From: Thermococcaceae archaeon
GTDB taxonomy: Archaea > Methanobacteriota_B > Thermococci > Thermococcales > Thermococcaceae
Assembly (NCBI GenBank): GCA_030156945.1
Contig: JASGLT010000003.1
Coordinates: 1 to 64,000, forward strand
Direction: 5' to 3'
Length of the DNA: 64,000 bases
Part shown: piece by piece, positions 54,677-64,000 of the stretch
Position numbering within the stretch: position 1 is the first letter of the stretch
How the letters are laid out: each line of letters begins with the position of its first letter
Notes under the pieces: generated by a model
Seen by the model: only the letters and a program-made list of their open reading frames with translations
Told to the model about the DNA's origin: nothing
Databases searched by the model: none
Translations under genes and position numbers: made by a program

Positions 54677-54737
54677 AGAGGGGACTCGACGGGAAGTTTA
54701 AAAACTTCTCTCATTTTACTCATAGGGGTGGGGTTGA

Positions 54738-56120
54738 GTGAAAAAAGATCAGTTGATTTTCATCATTGCAACACTGCTTGTAATGGGCTCATCCTTCTGG
54801 TACGCCTACAGGATCGCATCGTCCCCCGAGCTCAACGACTACATAGGGGATGAGGTATGGTACGTGCCCGCCTCCAGGAACATCCTGAACGAGCTTGGCC
54901 TCCACACCCACTACACTAACGAGGAAGGAATGGTCGGGATTAGCATAATTTTCGCCAACGAAAGCCTGGAGACCCGCTACGTGTCCTTCGCTGACTACGA
55001 GGCCATAGCAAACGGAGGAAAGGCCTTTAGATACAACGAAATCCCGGGAAGTTACTACGAGATACCGCGGGAGAACGAAAAGAGCTTTCTCTCCAGCATA
55101 TCCAAAAGAATTCCCTCCGACTCCTATCGGGTGGTGACAGGCTACAGGTACCCAGATAAAGAGAACATCCACAACTACCTGAACCTCGAGCATCCCTTCC
55201 TCGGAAAAGACTTCATAATGGCGGGCATGCTCATTGAAGACAAGCCCCTTTACTGGCGCCTTCCGGGCCTTATAGCCTTCCTCGCCGTCCAGGCCCTCGT
55301 CCTCCTCACGACATGGAGGATAACGAAGAGCTATCTCGCTTCCCTGATAGCGCTCGTATTCACCGCGGCCGATCCAACTCTCCAAGCGACGGCAGTGGCT
55401 GCTATGCTCGACATATACGTCGCGCTCGGCACGGCTCTCTTCATGGCCCTGCTGGTTCACGATAGGATAGAGGCATCTGGCATAGCCCTTGGTCTCGCAG
55501 CATCTGCAAAACTCAGCGGGGCCTTTGCCTGGCCGGTTTTGCTTTGTAAATCCCTGAAGGGGGAAAGAAGTCTGCCCAGACTCCTCCTGGCTGTTAGCGT
55601 GCTCCCGGCGATAGGGTTCTTCGTGCCCAACATCCCCGCAGTAGCTGCAGTTGGCATGGAGAGGTGGCTGCGGGAGTTCCTCGGAAGTTTTAAGTGGCAC
55701 CTGAGTTACAAGGGGCCGAACCCCAACACATCGCCCTTCTGGGAGTGGTTCATAAACTACAGGCCGTTCCCGTTCCACTTCAACCCGAACATTTTCGCTG
55801 AAACCGACCCCTTCCTGTTGATTTCAACGGTTGTATTCCTATTTGCACTTCCATGGCTCTACAGAAGGCGCAAAAAGATTCTTGAGGTCTATGGAATCTT
55901 CTGGAGCACGGTTGGATTCTTTGCCCTCCAGTACGTTCTCGGGGGCAAAACGCAGTTCAGCTTTTATGCAACGGTGCTCGTACCTCCAGCGGCCGTGGTT
56001 ATGGGCGTTGCCCTGAAGGAACTCCTTAAATGGGAGGCCTTCAGCGAGTCCCTAAGGCTATACTGGGGATGGATGAAGGAAGCTAAGAACTGGATTCTAT
56101 GGAGACTCGGGAAAGCTTGA
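54738..56120 (+). CDS. GT-C glycosyltransferase, PMT/ArnT-like
   Basis: A 460-residue membrane enzyme of the dolichyl-phosphate-mannose:protein mannosyltransferase family. After a first helix comes NDYIGDEVWYVPASRNIL with the catalytic DE pair, an outer loop, EHPFLGKDFIMAG with a second acidic site, and then nine or so helices (LIALVFTAADPTLQATAVAAMLDIYVALG; ASGIALGLAASAKLSGAFAWPV). GTG at 54738 follows GGGGTGGGG. It probably modifies proteins or lipids with sugars from polyprenyl phosphates; exact acceptor is unknown. It stands near aglB and glmS, in keeping with a glycosylation theme. Confidence 0.82.
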   Translation: MKKDQLIFIIATLLVMGSSFWYAYRIASSPELNDYIGDEVWYVPASRNILNELGLHTHYTNEEGMVGISIIFANESLETRYVSFADYEAIANGGKAFRYNEIPGSYYEIPRENEKSFLSSISKRIPSDSYRVVTGYRYPDKENIHNYLNLEHPFLGKDFIMAGMLIEDKPLYWRLPGLIAFLAVQALVLLTTWRITKSYLASLIALVFTAADPTLQATAVAAMLDIYVALGTALFMALLVHDRIEASGIALGLAASAKLSGAFAWPVLLCKSLKGERSLPRLLLAVSVLPAIGFFVPNIPAVAAVGMERWLREFLGSFKWHLSYKGPNPNTSPFWEWFINYRPFPFHFNPNIFAETDPFLLISTVVFLFALPWLYRRRKKILEVYGIFWSTVGFFALQYVLGGKTQFSFYATVLVPPAAVVMGVALKELLKWEAFSESLRLYWGWMKEAKNWILWRLGKA

Positions 56121-56534
56121 CCCCGCTTTCTCTTTTACTTCAGAACCGAACCGTTCCACCATGTAATAGACGGTCCTGAGCGGTATCCCCATCTTCTCGC
56201 TTATTTCTCTCAGAGATAAGCCCTTTCTGGCCATCTCGACAACCATGCGAACTGTTTCAGCGCCATACTTCTTGGGTCTACCCCTCGGGTAACCCTCCGG
56301 CACGAGCTCAACCCCTATCTGACGGAGAGCGCTCACGACCCTCCCGGAAACCTTGGGATACACGCTTGGAGGGCAGGATATTTTCCTCACGTTTGGGGCA
56401 AGCTCGAGAATTCTAACTACTATTTCCTTGGTGGGCCTGAGGTTGACGTATACCTCGGTAACGTCCTCGTTGAGCTCATCCTCAAGCTTTCTTATGAGCT
56501 CGGCGTTGTTCTTGGCCCTTATCTTCACCTTCAT
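56097..56534 (-). CDS. DUF1699-like protein with C-terminal helix-turn-helix
   Basis: A 145-residue protein. Residues 1-90 match the archaeal DUF1699 pattern: VYVNLRPTKEIVVRILELAPNVRKISCPPSVYPK. The C-terminus GRPKKYGAETVRMVVEMARKGLSLREISEKMGIPLRTVYYMVERF is a clear helix-turn-helix of the resolvase/IS630 type. The protein may bind DNA. ATG at 56534 follows GGGGTGAGG. It is the last gene of the topoisomerase VI operon and ends tail to tail with the PMT-like gene. Confidence 0.8.
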   Translation of the reverse strand: MKVKIRAKNNAELIRKLEDELNEDVTEVYVNLRPTKEIVVRILELAPNVRKISCPPSVYPKVSGRVVSALRQIGVELVPEGYPRGRPKKYGAETVRMVVEMARKGLSLREISEKMGIPLRTVYYMVERFGSEVKEKAGSSFPESP

Positions 56535-56538
56535 GCCC

Positions 56539-57786
56539 TCACCCCTGGAGCAGGGACAAGAACTGCCTCGCCTTCTCGCTCTTGGGCATGAACTTATCAA
56601 AACGCTTTGTGTTCGCAAAAAGGAGCTTGTGCAGGCCAGATATAACGAACTTCTCCAGGGCTTCTCTGAGCTCGTCCTCCGGAATGCCAAGGAGTTGGGC
56701 AACCTGTTTTTCGGAGTATTCGCTCATTCCGTAAAGCATGACTCCTCCGAGGAGGTAGTTAGGGATGTTGCTCACCTCTCTCCTCCTGCCCATGAGAATA
56801 CGCTCCATCTCGCACTTCCTTATTATCATCATGCTTCCATAGCCGGTTCTGAAGTTGGGCTCCCACTTGAAGGGGAGGTCAAAAATCGAGTAGTGGCAGT
56901 CAACGCAGAGCTTTATGTCCGGATACACTCCAAGGGTTTCCCTCTCCTTCTCCGAAGTGAGGAAGTAGTACCTGAAGAGGTCAAGGCCGAGCTTTTCGGC
57001 CCCTTTTTCAGGATCCAGGGTTGCGTAGGCCAGAGCAAGGTTGTCAACCGTGTAGTGGTTGTTTATCAGGACTCCCCTCGTCTTGACAAAACTCAAAACC
57101 CTCCAGCGGAACCTTTTTCCGAACCTCTTCCTCAGCTCTCCCTCAATGTCAGCGTCGGCTGGAAGATCAATCCTGGCTTTTTTGAGTCTGTTGCCCTCCC
57201 AGTAATCGACCTCAATTCTGAGTCCACTCGTTCTGACTGTTCCCTTCTCCCTCAGCTTGCCTTTTATGAACTTGAACTCCTCCCTAACGGAGACGCTTTC
57301 ACGGGAGAGTATCTTCAACACGTCGCCGGAGTAAGCCAAGTAGGGAAGTACCTCGACCCTCGCTATCTGCACCGGGTTTGGGAGGGCCCTTATCTGACCG
57401 AGGTTTTCCTTGGTGATCTCCCTCTCTGAGACGAGTTTCTTCCCCCTGAAAAAGGTGTAGTTGGCAGTTATGATCGCCATTGCCATTCTGTGGGCCGTAA
57501 TGGCAGCCCTGAGTCTTTCAAGGGCGAGCATTTTGTTCCTCTTCTTCTTATAGAGCCACTGGAGGTGGGGGTCCCTGTCCTTCTTGCTCAGGCCTGCCAC
57601 GGAAAGGCCGGTCTCCCCCACGCGCCTTGAAAGGTCCTTCTCAAGCTCCTGAAGGAGGGAGAGATTCTCCTTCAAACGGTAATAAACGGTGGGGACGTCG
57701 AAACTCTCGAATAACCCATCCATGTCTATCCCGATGTCATCGAGTATCTTGTTGACCCTCGCTACGAGCTCCTCCGTGGTCGTCAT
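56539..57786 (-). CDS. DUF530 archaeal protein in topoisomerase VI operon
   Basis: A 415-residue archaeal protein (DUF530 by overall match). It is largely helical, with a [22 protein letters not shown] segment holding two cysteines and a histidine that could bind metal, and a C-terminal winged-helix-like part ([29 protein letters not shown]). The start overlaps the top6A stop by 4 bases. Function unknown; cotranscription with topoisomerase VI suggests a DNA-related role. Confidence 0.8.
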   Translation of the reverse strand: MTTTEELVARVNKILDDIGIDMDGLFESFDVPTVYYRLKENLSLLQELEKDLSRRVGETGLSVAGLSKKDRDPHLQWLYKKKRNKMLALERLRAAITAHRMAMAIITANYTFFRGKKLVSEREITKENLGQIRALPNPVQIARVEVLPYLAYSGDVLKILSRESVSVREEFKFIKGKLREKGTVRTSGLRIEVDYWEGNRLKKARIDLPADADIEGELRKRFGKRFRWRVLSFVKTRGVLINNHYTVDNLALAYATLDPEKGAEKLGLDLFRYYFLTSEKERETLGVYPDIKLCVDCHYSIFDLPFKWEPNFRTGYGSMMIIRKCEMERILMGRRREVSNIPNYLLGGVMLYGMSEYSEKQVAQLLGIPEDELREALEKFVISGLHKLLFANTKRFDKFMPKSEKARQFLSLLQG

Positions 57787-58940
57787 GGCAGCAGCTCACC
57801 GTTGTTTATCTTCTCAGGAAGGTACTCCTTGGCAACGAACTCAAGGCTCTTGTTCGCTAAAGCCTGCTGCTCAATCCTGACCCCCATTTCAAGGGCCATC
57901 TTAAGCTGTCTCTGCCATTCCTTATTCTGGAACCAGGGGTACTCCATCTCCTCGAGTATTCTCTTGTAGTCGCCGGTCGGACCCCCTTTCTTGTTAGGCG
58001 GAATGCCCTTGAGTTTTTCAGTAACGTTCTGGAGGCCGTATTTCTTGATGTCGTCCATTGTCATGCCCACGAACTTTGCTTCCGGCGTTGCGAGCTTATC
58101 GCTGAGATACGCGAGGTTTATTGAGCCCTGCTTTATGGTGGAGTAGATGTACCAACCGTAGGGGTCGCCATCTGTGAAGACGATAATAGGAAGCCCCTGC
58201 TCGTAGTGAAGCCTGTGGATGAGCCTTCTGACACCACGAGAAGCCTGTCCCTGAGTTGCCACTATCAAGGCGTTTTCCTTCTGCGCGTATTTTTCTTCTA
58301 TCAGACGGTCGGCCATAGCGGCTGTCTCTACGACGAGGACGTAGTCAACATTAACCTCAACGAACTGAAGGTGTTCGACGGTGCCTGGGACAGCCCATCC
58401 ACCCCTTCCGAGCTTGCTCGTGTTGAACTCGTCCTCTCCATCGCGGATGACTATGTCTCCGTAGATGTATCCCCTTCTATCTGCTGTGAGGTGCATCTCC
58501 TCACGCAGAACACCCAGCATCCTTTCGAGGTCTTCAATTATCGGGTCGCTCTCGCTCTGGTCCTCAAAGGTGTTCTCGTGGGTTCCGGGGATGGTGTGCT
58601 TGTTCGCGTAGTAGGCTTCACGAAGGCTCGCATGCTTGTCCTCGCTCACCAGACGCTTGACGTAGGCCATTATAAGGAGGGTCTGCATGAACTTCCTCGC
58701 GTGGGCCACGTTGAGGAAGTAGCGCCTTGAGAGTTTGTCGCCCATTCTGATAACCCTCGCCTTCTCGTCAAAGTAAACGTTACTTATGCCCCTCATTGGT
58801 ATGTCGAAGTAGGGGTTCTTCCCGGCCTTAATATCCTCGAGAACCCTTCTCCCGTACTCTTCAAGGGCTTTCAACACTTTCCTGGGGTCGTAGGAGAACT
58901 TCTCCTTGGGTTTCTCGCGATGGATTTTGCGTTTAGGCAT
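57783..58940 (-). CDS. top6A: Type IIB topoisomerase VI subunit A
   Basis: The DNA-cleaving subunit, related to Spo11. The 385-residue protein has the 5Y-CAP region with catalytic tyrosine in [12 protein letters not shown], and the Toprim metal site with E-x and DxD ([26 protein letters not shown]). The length matches archaeal Top6A. GGAGGTGG precedes the ATG. It overlaps top6B by 8 bases and the DUF530 gene by 4, so the three are translated in step. Confidence 0.97.
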   Translation of the reverse strand: MPKRKIHREKPKEKFSYDPRKVLKALEEYGRRVLEDIKAGKNPYFDIPMRGISNVYFDEKARVIRMGDKLSRRYFLNVAHARKFMQTLLIMAYVKRLVSEDKHASLREAYYANKHTIPGTHENTFEDQSESDPIIEDLERMLGVLREEMHLTADRRGYIYGDIVIRDGEDEFNTSKLGRGGWAVPGTVEHLQFVEVNVDYVLVVETAAMADRLIEEKYAQKENALIVATQGQASRGVRRLIHRLHYEQGLPIIVFTDGDPYGWYIYSTIKQGSINLAYLSDKLATPEAKFVGMTMDDIKKYGLQNVTEKLKGIPPNKKGGPTGDYKRILEEMEYPWFQNKEWQRQLKMALEMGVRIEQQALANKSLEFVAKEYLPEKINNGELLP

Positions 58941-60636
58941 TCTCGGCCACCTCCTCCACTACCGCAGGTTCCTCCACATCACTATCTGAAAACCTGCTCT
59001 CTATGAAGCTCAGGAAGTACTTCTTAACCTCCTCCTCGGGCACTCCAACGAGTATGCTCAAAGCCCTCGCTATCTCAGGAACATACTTCTCAAAGGTTTT
59101 CCTCCTCTTAACTTGATAGAGACGTCTGTGCTTTCCACTCAGGTAAGTCTGCAGCTTCCTTGCAGCGTCCATTATGGCGAGCCTTATCTCGTTGTAGATG
59201 TCGTCGTCGCTGGCTATGCTCTGTTTGCCCGTGCCAGTGTAGGGAACGTGAACGCTCACGACGTTTATCATCAAAACCAGGGGAGCCCTGTCCAGGTCGT
59301 CAACTTTATACCTCTTCCAATCTATGGACCTTGCTGCGGAAGTTGTAACACACGCCCCAGCGTCAAAGAGGAGGGGAACCCTGTTAGCGTATCTCAGGAG
59401 CTCGAAGCCCGATGGAATCTCACCGCCATATGCTATCCCCACCTCAACCTGGAAGGGGATTCCGCCGGAGTACACCTTAGGGGGTCTCGTAACGGCAGTT
59501 ACGAATTCGGGCTTCAGGATCGTCGTGAGCCCCTTCTCAATGTTCTCCTCCCCTATAGGCCTCAGACCGTGTGTTGGGGGAGCGAGGAACTTCATGTACT
59601 TGAAAGCCTCCACTATCTCCTCCGCCTCATGCCAGGTAAGCTTCTCAGGCGGCTTTTCCATCATCTTGGCTACCTGCTTGACCACCTTGGTGTAGCCACG
59701 GAAAGAGCGGAGTACGGCTTTGACGTCCCCCTCAGCAAGCCTCTTGTAGAGCTGCTCCTGGACGTTTTTGTCCTGCTCGGTCTTTATGAGTCTGAGGGCG
59801 GCAATGTATTCGATTAGCTCATCCACCTTCTTGTCGCTTATCCTCGAGAACTCGCCAACTAAGAAGCGCCTGACGGTGTTTCTCCGCGTTTTCCTGGACA
59901 TTCTGTAAATATCGTCAGTAAGAACCCCCCTCGGATGGGGTTTCATCTCCACGGGAGGCTTGGGGACCTCTTCGGTTGAACGCGGGAAGACTATGAGCTT
60001 TCCATCGGGCTCTATTAGCTCTATATGGGCGTGGGGATTTGCTATTGCCGTCAGCTTCAGATACCAGTAGACACCCTGCTTGGAGCGAATGTACCTCACG
60101 TTCTTAACTTCCAGCTCTATCCGCGTCCCCCGCCAGCCCTTGGGGTTGGGATGCCTCTCCTTCTTTACGATTTTACCCTCGTTTTTCTCAACGTCGATCT
60201 TTACCCAGGCCTCTATTATATCGTCGCCGGTGGATGTTATAACGCGCGTTGCCTTCCCGCTCGTAACTTGGGCGAACATTACGGCACCAGAGATGCCTAT
60301 TCCCTGCTGTCCCCTGCTCTGTATGTTCCTGTGAGCCTTGGTTCCGGCGAGCATCTTTCCAAAGACGTGGGTTATGTACTTCTCAGGTATTCCCGGTCCG
60401 TTGTCCTCAACTACGACCTTGTAGTGCTCCCTTCCAAGCTCTTCAACCTCAACCCTGACGTAGGGCGGTATCCCGGCTTCCTCACATGCGTCAAGTGAGT
60501 TCGTGACAGCCTCATGGACAAGGGTGGTGAGGGAACGCACTTTTCCTGTGTAACCCAGCATTGCTGCGTTTCTTCTGAAGAATTCGCTGACGCTCTGAAT
60601 CTTAAACTCCTTAAAAAGCTGGTTTGCCTCGGCCAT
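58933..60636 (-). CDS. top6B: Type IIB topoisomerase VI subunit B
   Basis: The ATPase subunit that gates DNA strand passage. The 567-residue protein has the GHKL fold: [17 protein letters not shown] (N-box), [13 protein letters not shown] (G1), the ATP-lid [17 protein letters not shown], a helix-two-turn-helix stretch, the transducer domain with the switch lysine ([11 protein letters not shown]), and a C-terminal extension. ATG at 60636 follows GGAGGAG. It sits two bases after the Pno1 gene. Confidence 0.97.
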   Translation of the reverse strand: MAEANQLFKEFKIQSVSEFFRRNAAMLGYTGKVRSLTTLVHEAVTNSLDACEEAGIPPYVRVEVEELGREHYKVVVEDNGPGIPEKYITHVFGKMLAGTKAHRNIQSRGQQGIGISGAVMFAQVTSGKATRVITSTGDDIIEAWVKIDVEKNEGKIVKKERHPNPKGWRGTRIELEVKNVRYIRSKQGVYWYLKLTAIANPHAHIELIEPDGKLIVFPRSTEEVPKPPVEMKPHPRGVLTDDIYRMSRKTRRNTVRRFLVGEFSRISDKKVDELIEYIAALRLIKTEQDKNVQEQLYKRLAEGDVKAVLRSFRGYTKVVKQVAKMMEKPPEKLTWHEAEEIVEAFKYMKFLAPPTHGLRPIGEENIEKGLTTILKPEFVTAVTRPPKVYSGGIPFQVEVGIAYGGEIPSGFELLRYANRVPLLFDAGACVTTSAARSIDWKRYKVDDLDRAPLVLMINVVSVHVPYTGTGKQSIASDDDIYNEIRLAIMDAARKLQTYLSGKHRRLYQVKRRKTFEKYVPEIARALSILVGVPEEEVKKYFLSFIESRFSDSDVEEPAVVEEVAENA

Positions 60637-60638
60637 AT

Positions 60639-61376
60639 TTACTCCTCCCAAACCTCTTCGTTAGCGTCTCCCTTTTCCCCTGAGTCACTCCATTCGGGGA
60701 ACTCCCTTTCGAGGGTTTCGTAGTAAGCGGAACTTTCGAGCTCCAAATCTTTCTTCCTCCGCTCAAGGTAGCGATACACAACCCCGTGGGGGGAACCCCT
60801 AACAAGCTTTTCAACGGCGGTTTTAGCCACTTCGACCTGTATTGGATTCCCGATTATAGCGACGGTTTTTCCATAGACGCTTAAGTCGGCCCCACTCATC
60901 TCCTCTATTATTTCTCTTGTCCTGCCCTTCTTCCCAATTATTCTGCCCCTGATTCTCGGAAGGGCGTTTTTCTCGTTCCCGACAATTATGTCTGTGAGGT
61001 TGATGACCTCCAGCATCTCCCCCTCGTTTAGGAGCCTAAAGGCCCTCTCCGGGGAGAAACCTCTGCCTATCGCCATGACCACGTCCCTCGCCTTCCATAC
61101 ACCGAGCGGATCTTTCATGTCTTTTGTGGCCGTGATAAAGACCTCACCCGTCTCGCTGTCAACTTCTATTCTCGTGCCGGTTCTGTTCTCTATCTCCTTC
61201 TTTGTTTTGCCCTTCTTTCCTATCAGGACTGCTATCCGCTCTTTGGGAATTCTGAGGAACTCCTCCTGTTCCCCCTCAGCAGAGTATGTTATGTGGAAGT
61301 CCTCCTCATTTTCCCTAACCACGCCATCCTTATCGACGCGCTCGTATTTTTTAAGGAGCCTCTCAAACTCTTCCAT
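60639..61376 (-). CDS. KH-domain protein, archaeal Pno1/Dim2
   Basis: A 245-residue RNA-binding protein related to eukaryotic Pno1/Dim2, which acts with Nob1 and Rio kinases in maturing the 3' end of small-subunit rRNA. Two KH domains are visible: RIPKERIAVLIGKKGKTKKEIENRTGTRIEVD and RIRGRIIGKKGRTREIIEEMSGADLSVYG, each with a GxxG loop (GKKG). An acidic tail follows. ATG at 61376 overlaps the GGGGTGAG site. It lies next to Rio1 and eIF1A, a logical grouping. Confidence 0.95.
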   Translation of the reverse strand: MEEFERLLKKYERVDKDGVVRENEEDFHITYSAEGEQEEFLRIPKERIAVLIGKKGKTKKEIENRTGTRIEVDSETGEVFITATKDMKDPLGVWKARDVVMAIGRGFSPERAFRLLNEGEMLEVINLTDIIVGNEKNALPRIRGRIIGKKGRTREIIEEMSGADLSVYGKTVAIIGNPIQVEVAKTAVEKLVRGSPHGVVYRYLERRKKDLELESSAYYETLEREFPEWSDSGEKGDANEEVWEE

Positions 61377-61380
61377 CCTC

Positions 61381-62157
61381 TCACCCCTCAATCAGCTCGC
61401 GGAGCTTCTCATCGTAATCGTCAACCGCAATCCCCTTTCTCGCGAAGTAGTTTATTACATTCCTGAGATCCCGCTTTAGGAGTTCAAGGCTCATCCGGTT
61501 TCTCCTCACGGTAGCCTGGGACCAGTCGATTATAACCGGTTCATCCCATATCAAGACGTTGTACTCGCTGAGGTCCCCATGGACCATATCTCCCCTCTTC
61601 CAAAGCCTCTCTATTACGCGCATGAGGTAACTGTAGAGCTCCTCAAAGTCGCTCTTTTCAAGCTCCTTTTCAACGTCCTTCAATCTGGGAGCGGGGAGAT
61701 CATCTCCCACGAACTCCATTACCAGCACGTTGTTGCGAAAGATTAGCGGCTCGGGAGCCCTAACGGCGTATTTTATTGCCCTCTGAAGGTTTTTAAACTC
61801 CCGCCTCGTCCAAACGAACACAAGCTTTCTCATGTCCTTCGGCAGGTATCCAACCCTCGGGTCTGCGGCCAGGTACTCCCATATCCGTCTGAACTCCGTG
61901 GTGTAGGTTCTGTAAACTTTGACCGCGACCCTCTCGCCTTCCCTGTCAACGCCAGCGAAGACGTTTGCCTCCTTTCCAGTGCTTATTACCCCGTACAGGT
62001 TCTCTATAGCCCCCCTCCGGTGTAGGTAGGCAAGGGTCTCTTTGGTAGTCCTGTCAAAGACCTCATTGGCTATCTTATAGAGCTCACTGTCCTTTTCTCG
62101 CCTCTCCCTCAGGCCGAGCAGGGTCTCAATTTCCCTCTCAAGGGCATAATCACGCAT
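61381..62157 (-). CDS. rio1: RIO1-type atypical serine kinase
   Basis: A kinase/ATPase for small-ribosomal-subunit maturation. The 258-residue protein has the RIO1 signature STGKEANVFAG as glycine loop, VAVKVYR (lysine), the hinge LVMEFVGDD, catalytic DMVHGDLSEYNVL and metal site VIIDWSQA. It lacks the winged-helix N-terminus of Rio2. ATG at 62157 is preferred to an upstream GTG at 62166. It is 4 bases from the Pno1 gene. Confidence 0.95.
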   Translation of the reverse strand: MRDYALEREIETLLGLRERREKDSELYKIANEVFDRTTKETLAYLHRRGAIENLYGVISTGKEANVFAGVDREGERVAVKVYRTYTTEFRRIWEYLAADPRVGYLPKDMRKLVFVWTRREFKNLQRAIKYAVRAPEPLIFRNNVLVMEFVGDDLPAPRLKDVEKELEKSDFEELYSYLMRVIERLWKRGDMVHGDLSEYNVLIWDEPVIIDWSQATVRRNRMSLELLKRDLRNVINYFARKGIAVDDYDEKLRELIEG

Positions 62158-62178
62158 ACGAACCACTCTTAAATGCCT

Positions 62179-62529
62179 TCAAAGCAGCATGTCTGCCCCG
62201 CTGAGGAATTCCTGACTGATCTTCCCCTTTCTCAGGAGCCAGTCTACCTGGGTGCGGGTGTATCTGTACACTATATCTCCCCTCTCGTCGCTCTGAACCT
62301 CCCAGGGCTGTACTATAACAACGTCCCCAACCCTCATCCACATTCTCCTTCTGAGCTTGCCCGGAATCCTGCATCTCCTGACCTTTCCGTCCGAACAGCG
62401 AACGTCCATCCATCCCGAGCCGAGGGCCTGTTCTATGACTCCGAATAGCTGTCCGGGCTTCGGAAGAGGAACGCGAATAATCTCCTCACCTTCACCATTT
62501 CTATTTTGACCTTTTCTCCTGTCCGCCAT
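62179..62529 (-). CDS. eif1A: Translation initiation factor aIF1A
   Basis: Binds the A site of the small ribosomal subunit in initiation. The 116-residue protein has the S1/OB fold: [61 protein letters not shown]. The basic N-terminal tail is [16 protein letters not shown] at 62529 follows the perfect GGAGGTGAT site. It is the first gene of the seven-gene run, 21 bases before rio1. A TTTTAAAAATTTTT element near 62610-62623 is its probable TATA region. Confidence 0.96.
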   Translation of the reverse strand: MADRRKGQNRNGEGEEIIRVPLPKPGQLFGVIEQALGSGWMDVRCSDGKVRRCRIPGKLRRRMWMRVGDVVIVQPWEVQSDERGDIVYRYTRTQVDWLLRKGKISQEFLSGADMLL

Positions 62530-62705
62530 AATTATCACCTCCCCGAAGTAGTTAGGGGGGCTTATAAGCTTGTCCCTGCAAAAATTCTCCAACTCCCCTA
62601 CTCATAAAGCTTTTAAAAATTTTTGCAAATCCAGTACACAAATATGTCCCATAACTGCCCATCAAAGTTTAAAAGAGAACGAAGAATGATTTTTGGTGCG
62701 AGGAG

Positions 62706-63497
62706 ATGAAGGCAATAAAGGCGAGGAATCTGAGCATAACCTACAACGGAAAGCCGGCTTTAACGGACGTGAGCTTTGAACTCGATGAGGGGAGAACTCT
62801 CCTGCTCTTAGGACCAAACGGGGCAGGAAAAACAACGCTCCTGAGAACCATTGCCTGTTTTCACCGTGAGTACACTGGAGAACTGAGCGTATTTTCAAGG
62901 GAGCCCTGCAACGCCCGGGAGCTTATAGGATACGTCCCCCAGAGCCACTCCCTCAACGAAAAGGTGCCGCTAACTGCCCTTGAAGTCGTGGCAATGGGCG
63001 GCATCTACAAGAGGGGCTTCGTGCACTTCAAAATACCTCCAGAGATTCTTGAAAAAGCGGAGAGCGCCCTTGAGTTCGTTGGACTTGGGGGAGTAGGAAA
63101 CAGACTCTTCCGCGAGCTGTCCGGCGGCCAGAAGCAGAGGGTCTTGCTGGCGAGGGCCCTCATGAGCGACCCGAGACTCCTACTGCTCGACGAGCCGCTG
63201 GCAGCCCTTGACCCAAGTGCGAGAGCGGAAGTCACGAACGTCCTCGACAGGATAAAAAAGGAGAAGGGAGTGACAATGGTGATAACAACTCACGACATAA
63301 ACCCCCTGCTTGAAATAGGGGACCTGGTAATGCTGATAAACAAGAGGCTGATAGCCTTCGGAAGACCAGAGGAGGTTCTCGTTGACGAGGTTATCAAATC
63401 CGTTTACGGCCCCATGGCGAGGGTCATCCCAGCCGGGGGGAAGATATACTGCATAACCGGTGACTTCCACATTCACAGTGGAGGTGGAGAGAGATGA
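62706..63497 (+). CDS. Metal-type ABC transporter ATP-binding subunit (ZnuC-like)
   Basis: ATPase of a metal-uptake ABC transporter, probably for zinc or manganese. The 263-residue protein has Walker A LLGPNGAGKTTLLR, Q-loop IGYVPQSHSLNEKVPL, signature ELSGGQKQRVLLARAL, Walker B RLLLLDEPLAALDPS and the H-loop TTHDI. The insert VAMGGIYKRGFVHF matches metal-family members. GAGGAG precedes the ATG, with TTTAAAAG about 62668 as the TATA box. It overlaps the permease by 4 bases. No substrate-binding gene lies upstream; it may follow. Confidence 0.9.
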   Translation: MKAIKARNLSITYNGKPALTDVSFELDEGRTLLLLGPNGAGKTTLLRTIACFHREYTGELSVFSREPCNARELIGYVPQSHSLNEKVPLTALEVVAMGGIYKRGFVHFKIPPEILEKAESALEFVGLGGVGNRLFRELSGGQKQRVLLARALMSDPRLLLLDEPLAALDPSARAEVTNVLDRIKKEKGVTMVITTHDINPLLEIGDLVMLINKRLIAFGRPEEVLVDEVIKSVYGPMARVIPAGGKIYCITGDFHIHSGGGER

Positions 63498-64000
63498 TAC
63501 CGGAGTTCATCCTCCGTGCAATCCTCGCGAGCATAATGGTGAGCGTCCTCTTGGGCCTCCTAAGCCCGATAATAAACACGAAGGGTCTGGCCTTCCTAAC
63601 GCACGCCCTATTCCATACACTCCTTTTTGGGGCCGTTTTGGGGATGATACTCGCACTAATCCTCAACAGCTACGGGGTGGTTCTCCTCGTGGCTCTCATA
63701 GTCACTATTCTCCTCCTCATACTCATAGCCCACCTGGAAAAGCTTGGATTCACTTCCGATTCTGCAGTGGGGATAATCTCGAGCTTTGTAGCAGGCCTCA
63801 CAGTCCTCGGTTTTGGAATCCTCTACAAAGTAATGGCAACCAGACCCTATTTTCCGCTCACCCAAAACATAGTCTCATACTTAACGGGCGACATATTCCT
63901 CCTCACCCTCGATGACCTCACAGTTCTAACTATAGGAGGGACGACAGCGTTCTTCGCCCTTCTGCTTCTCTACAGGGACTTTCTGTACCTCAGCTTCGAC
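63494..64000 (+). CDS. Metal ABC transporter permease (ZnuB-like), cut by the window
   Basis: An open frame from ATG 63494 that runs off the window (169 codons seen). It reads MIPEFILRAILASIMVSVLLGLLSPI, then GLAFLTHALFHTLLFGAVLGMILALIL, with repeated membrane segments. The motif with LTHALFHT matches the AHALFPG region of metal-family permeases; the glycine is replaced. GGTGGAGAGAG stands before the ATG. The first gene overlap with the ATPase confirms an operon. The C-terminus cannot be judged. Confidence 0.85.
   Translation, partial: MIPEFILRAILASIMVSVLLGLLSPIINTKGLAFLTHALFHTLLFGAVLGMILALILNSYGVVLLVALIVTILLLILIAHLEKLGFTSDSAVGIISSFVAGLTVLGFGILYKVMATRPYFPLTQNIVSYLTGDIFLLTLDDLTVLTIGGTTAFFALLLLYRDFLYLSFD

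Overview
The window reads as chromosomal DNA of a hyperthermophilic euryarchaeon of the order Thermococcales, most likely Thermococcus. The signs are a GGM-tailed thermosome, archaeal PCNA, Gins51, TFS, topoisomerase VI, eIF1A, Rio1 and Pno1, an RtcB interrupted by an intein, AglB N-glycosylation, dense AGG/AGA codon use, GGTG-type Shine-Dalgarno sites and TATA promoters. About 70 protein genes are packed on both strands. I found no tRNA, rRNA, CRISPR array or complete insertion sequence.

Layout. 0-7 kb: panB; a VapBC pair; an RNA-processing block of archease, tRNA m5C methyltransferase, stand-alone PUA-like protein and intein-containing RtcB; moaC. 7-12 kb: a MutS5-like ATPase, an AT-rich island with a membrane protein and a rhomboid protease, and Bud32 with a small partner. 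12-20 kb: thermosome, HtpX, an HTH_10 regulator, a second VapBC pair, a three-gene ABC-2 exporter and a peroxiredoxin. 20-25 kb: two membrane genes, a Sir2-HAD-ASCH operon and glyA. 25-27 kb: four tandem copies of a membrane-anchored Ig-like protein gene, two of them broken. 27-31 kb: TFS, a small protein, PCNA, Gins51 and a molybdopterin oxidoreductase. 31-40 kb: two MFS transporters, TldD/TldE, a RelBE-like pair, MazG and two MinD-like ATPases lacking the signature lysine.

40-44 kb holds the most striking object. A fluoride riboswitch lies on the minus strand, not exposed by any protein annotation, at 43983-44041. It heads an operon of a frameshifted prenyltransferase-like gene, two coiled-coil proteins, the CrcB/Fluc fluoride channel and a DUF190 protein; coaBC follows with its own promoter. 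44-64 kb: archaemetzincin, pyruvate kinase, adenylate kinase, glmS-aglB, a SAM methyltransferase, a PMT-like glycosyltransferase, a tight seven-gene operon (eIF1A, Rio1, Pno1, Top6B, Top6A, DUF530, DUF1699), and the start of a metal ABC transporter cut by the window edge.

Functional links: RtcB and archease work together in tRNA ligation; panB and coaBC both serve coenzyme A synthesis; glmS and aglB link amino-sugar supply to N-glycan transfer; TFS, PCNA and Gins51 join transcription and replication; eIF1A, Rio1 and Pno1 join translation initiation and small-subunit maturation to topoisomerase VI.
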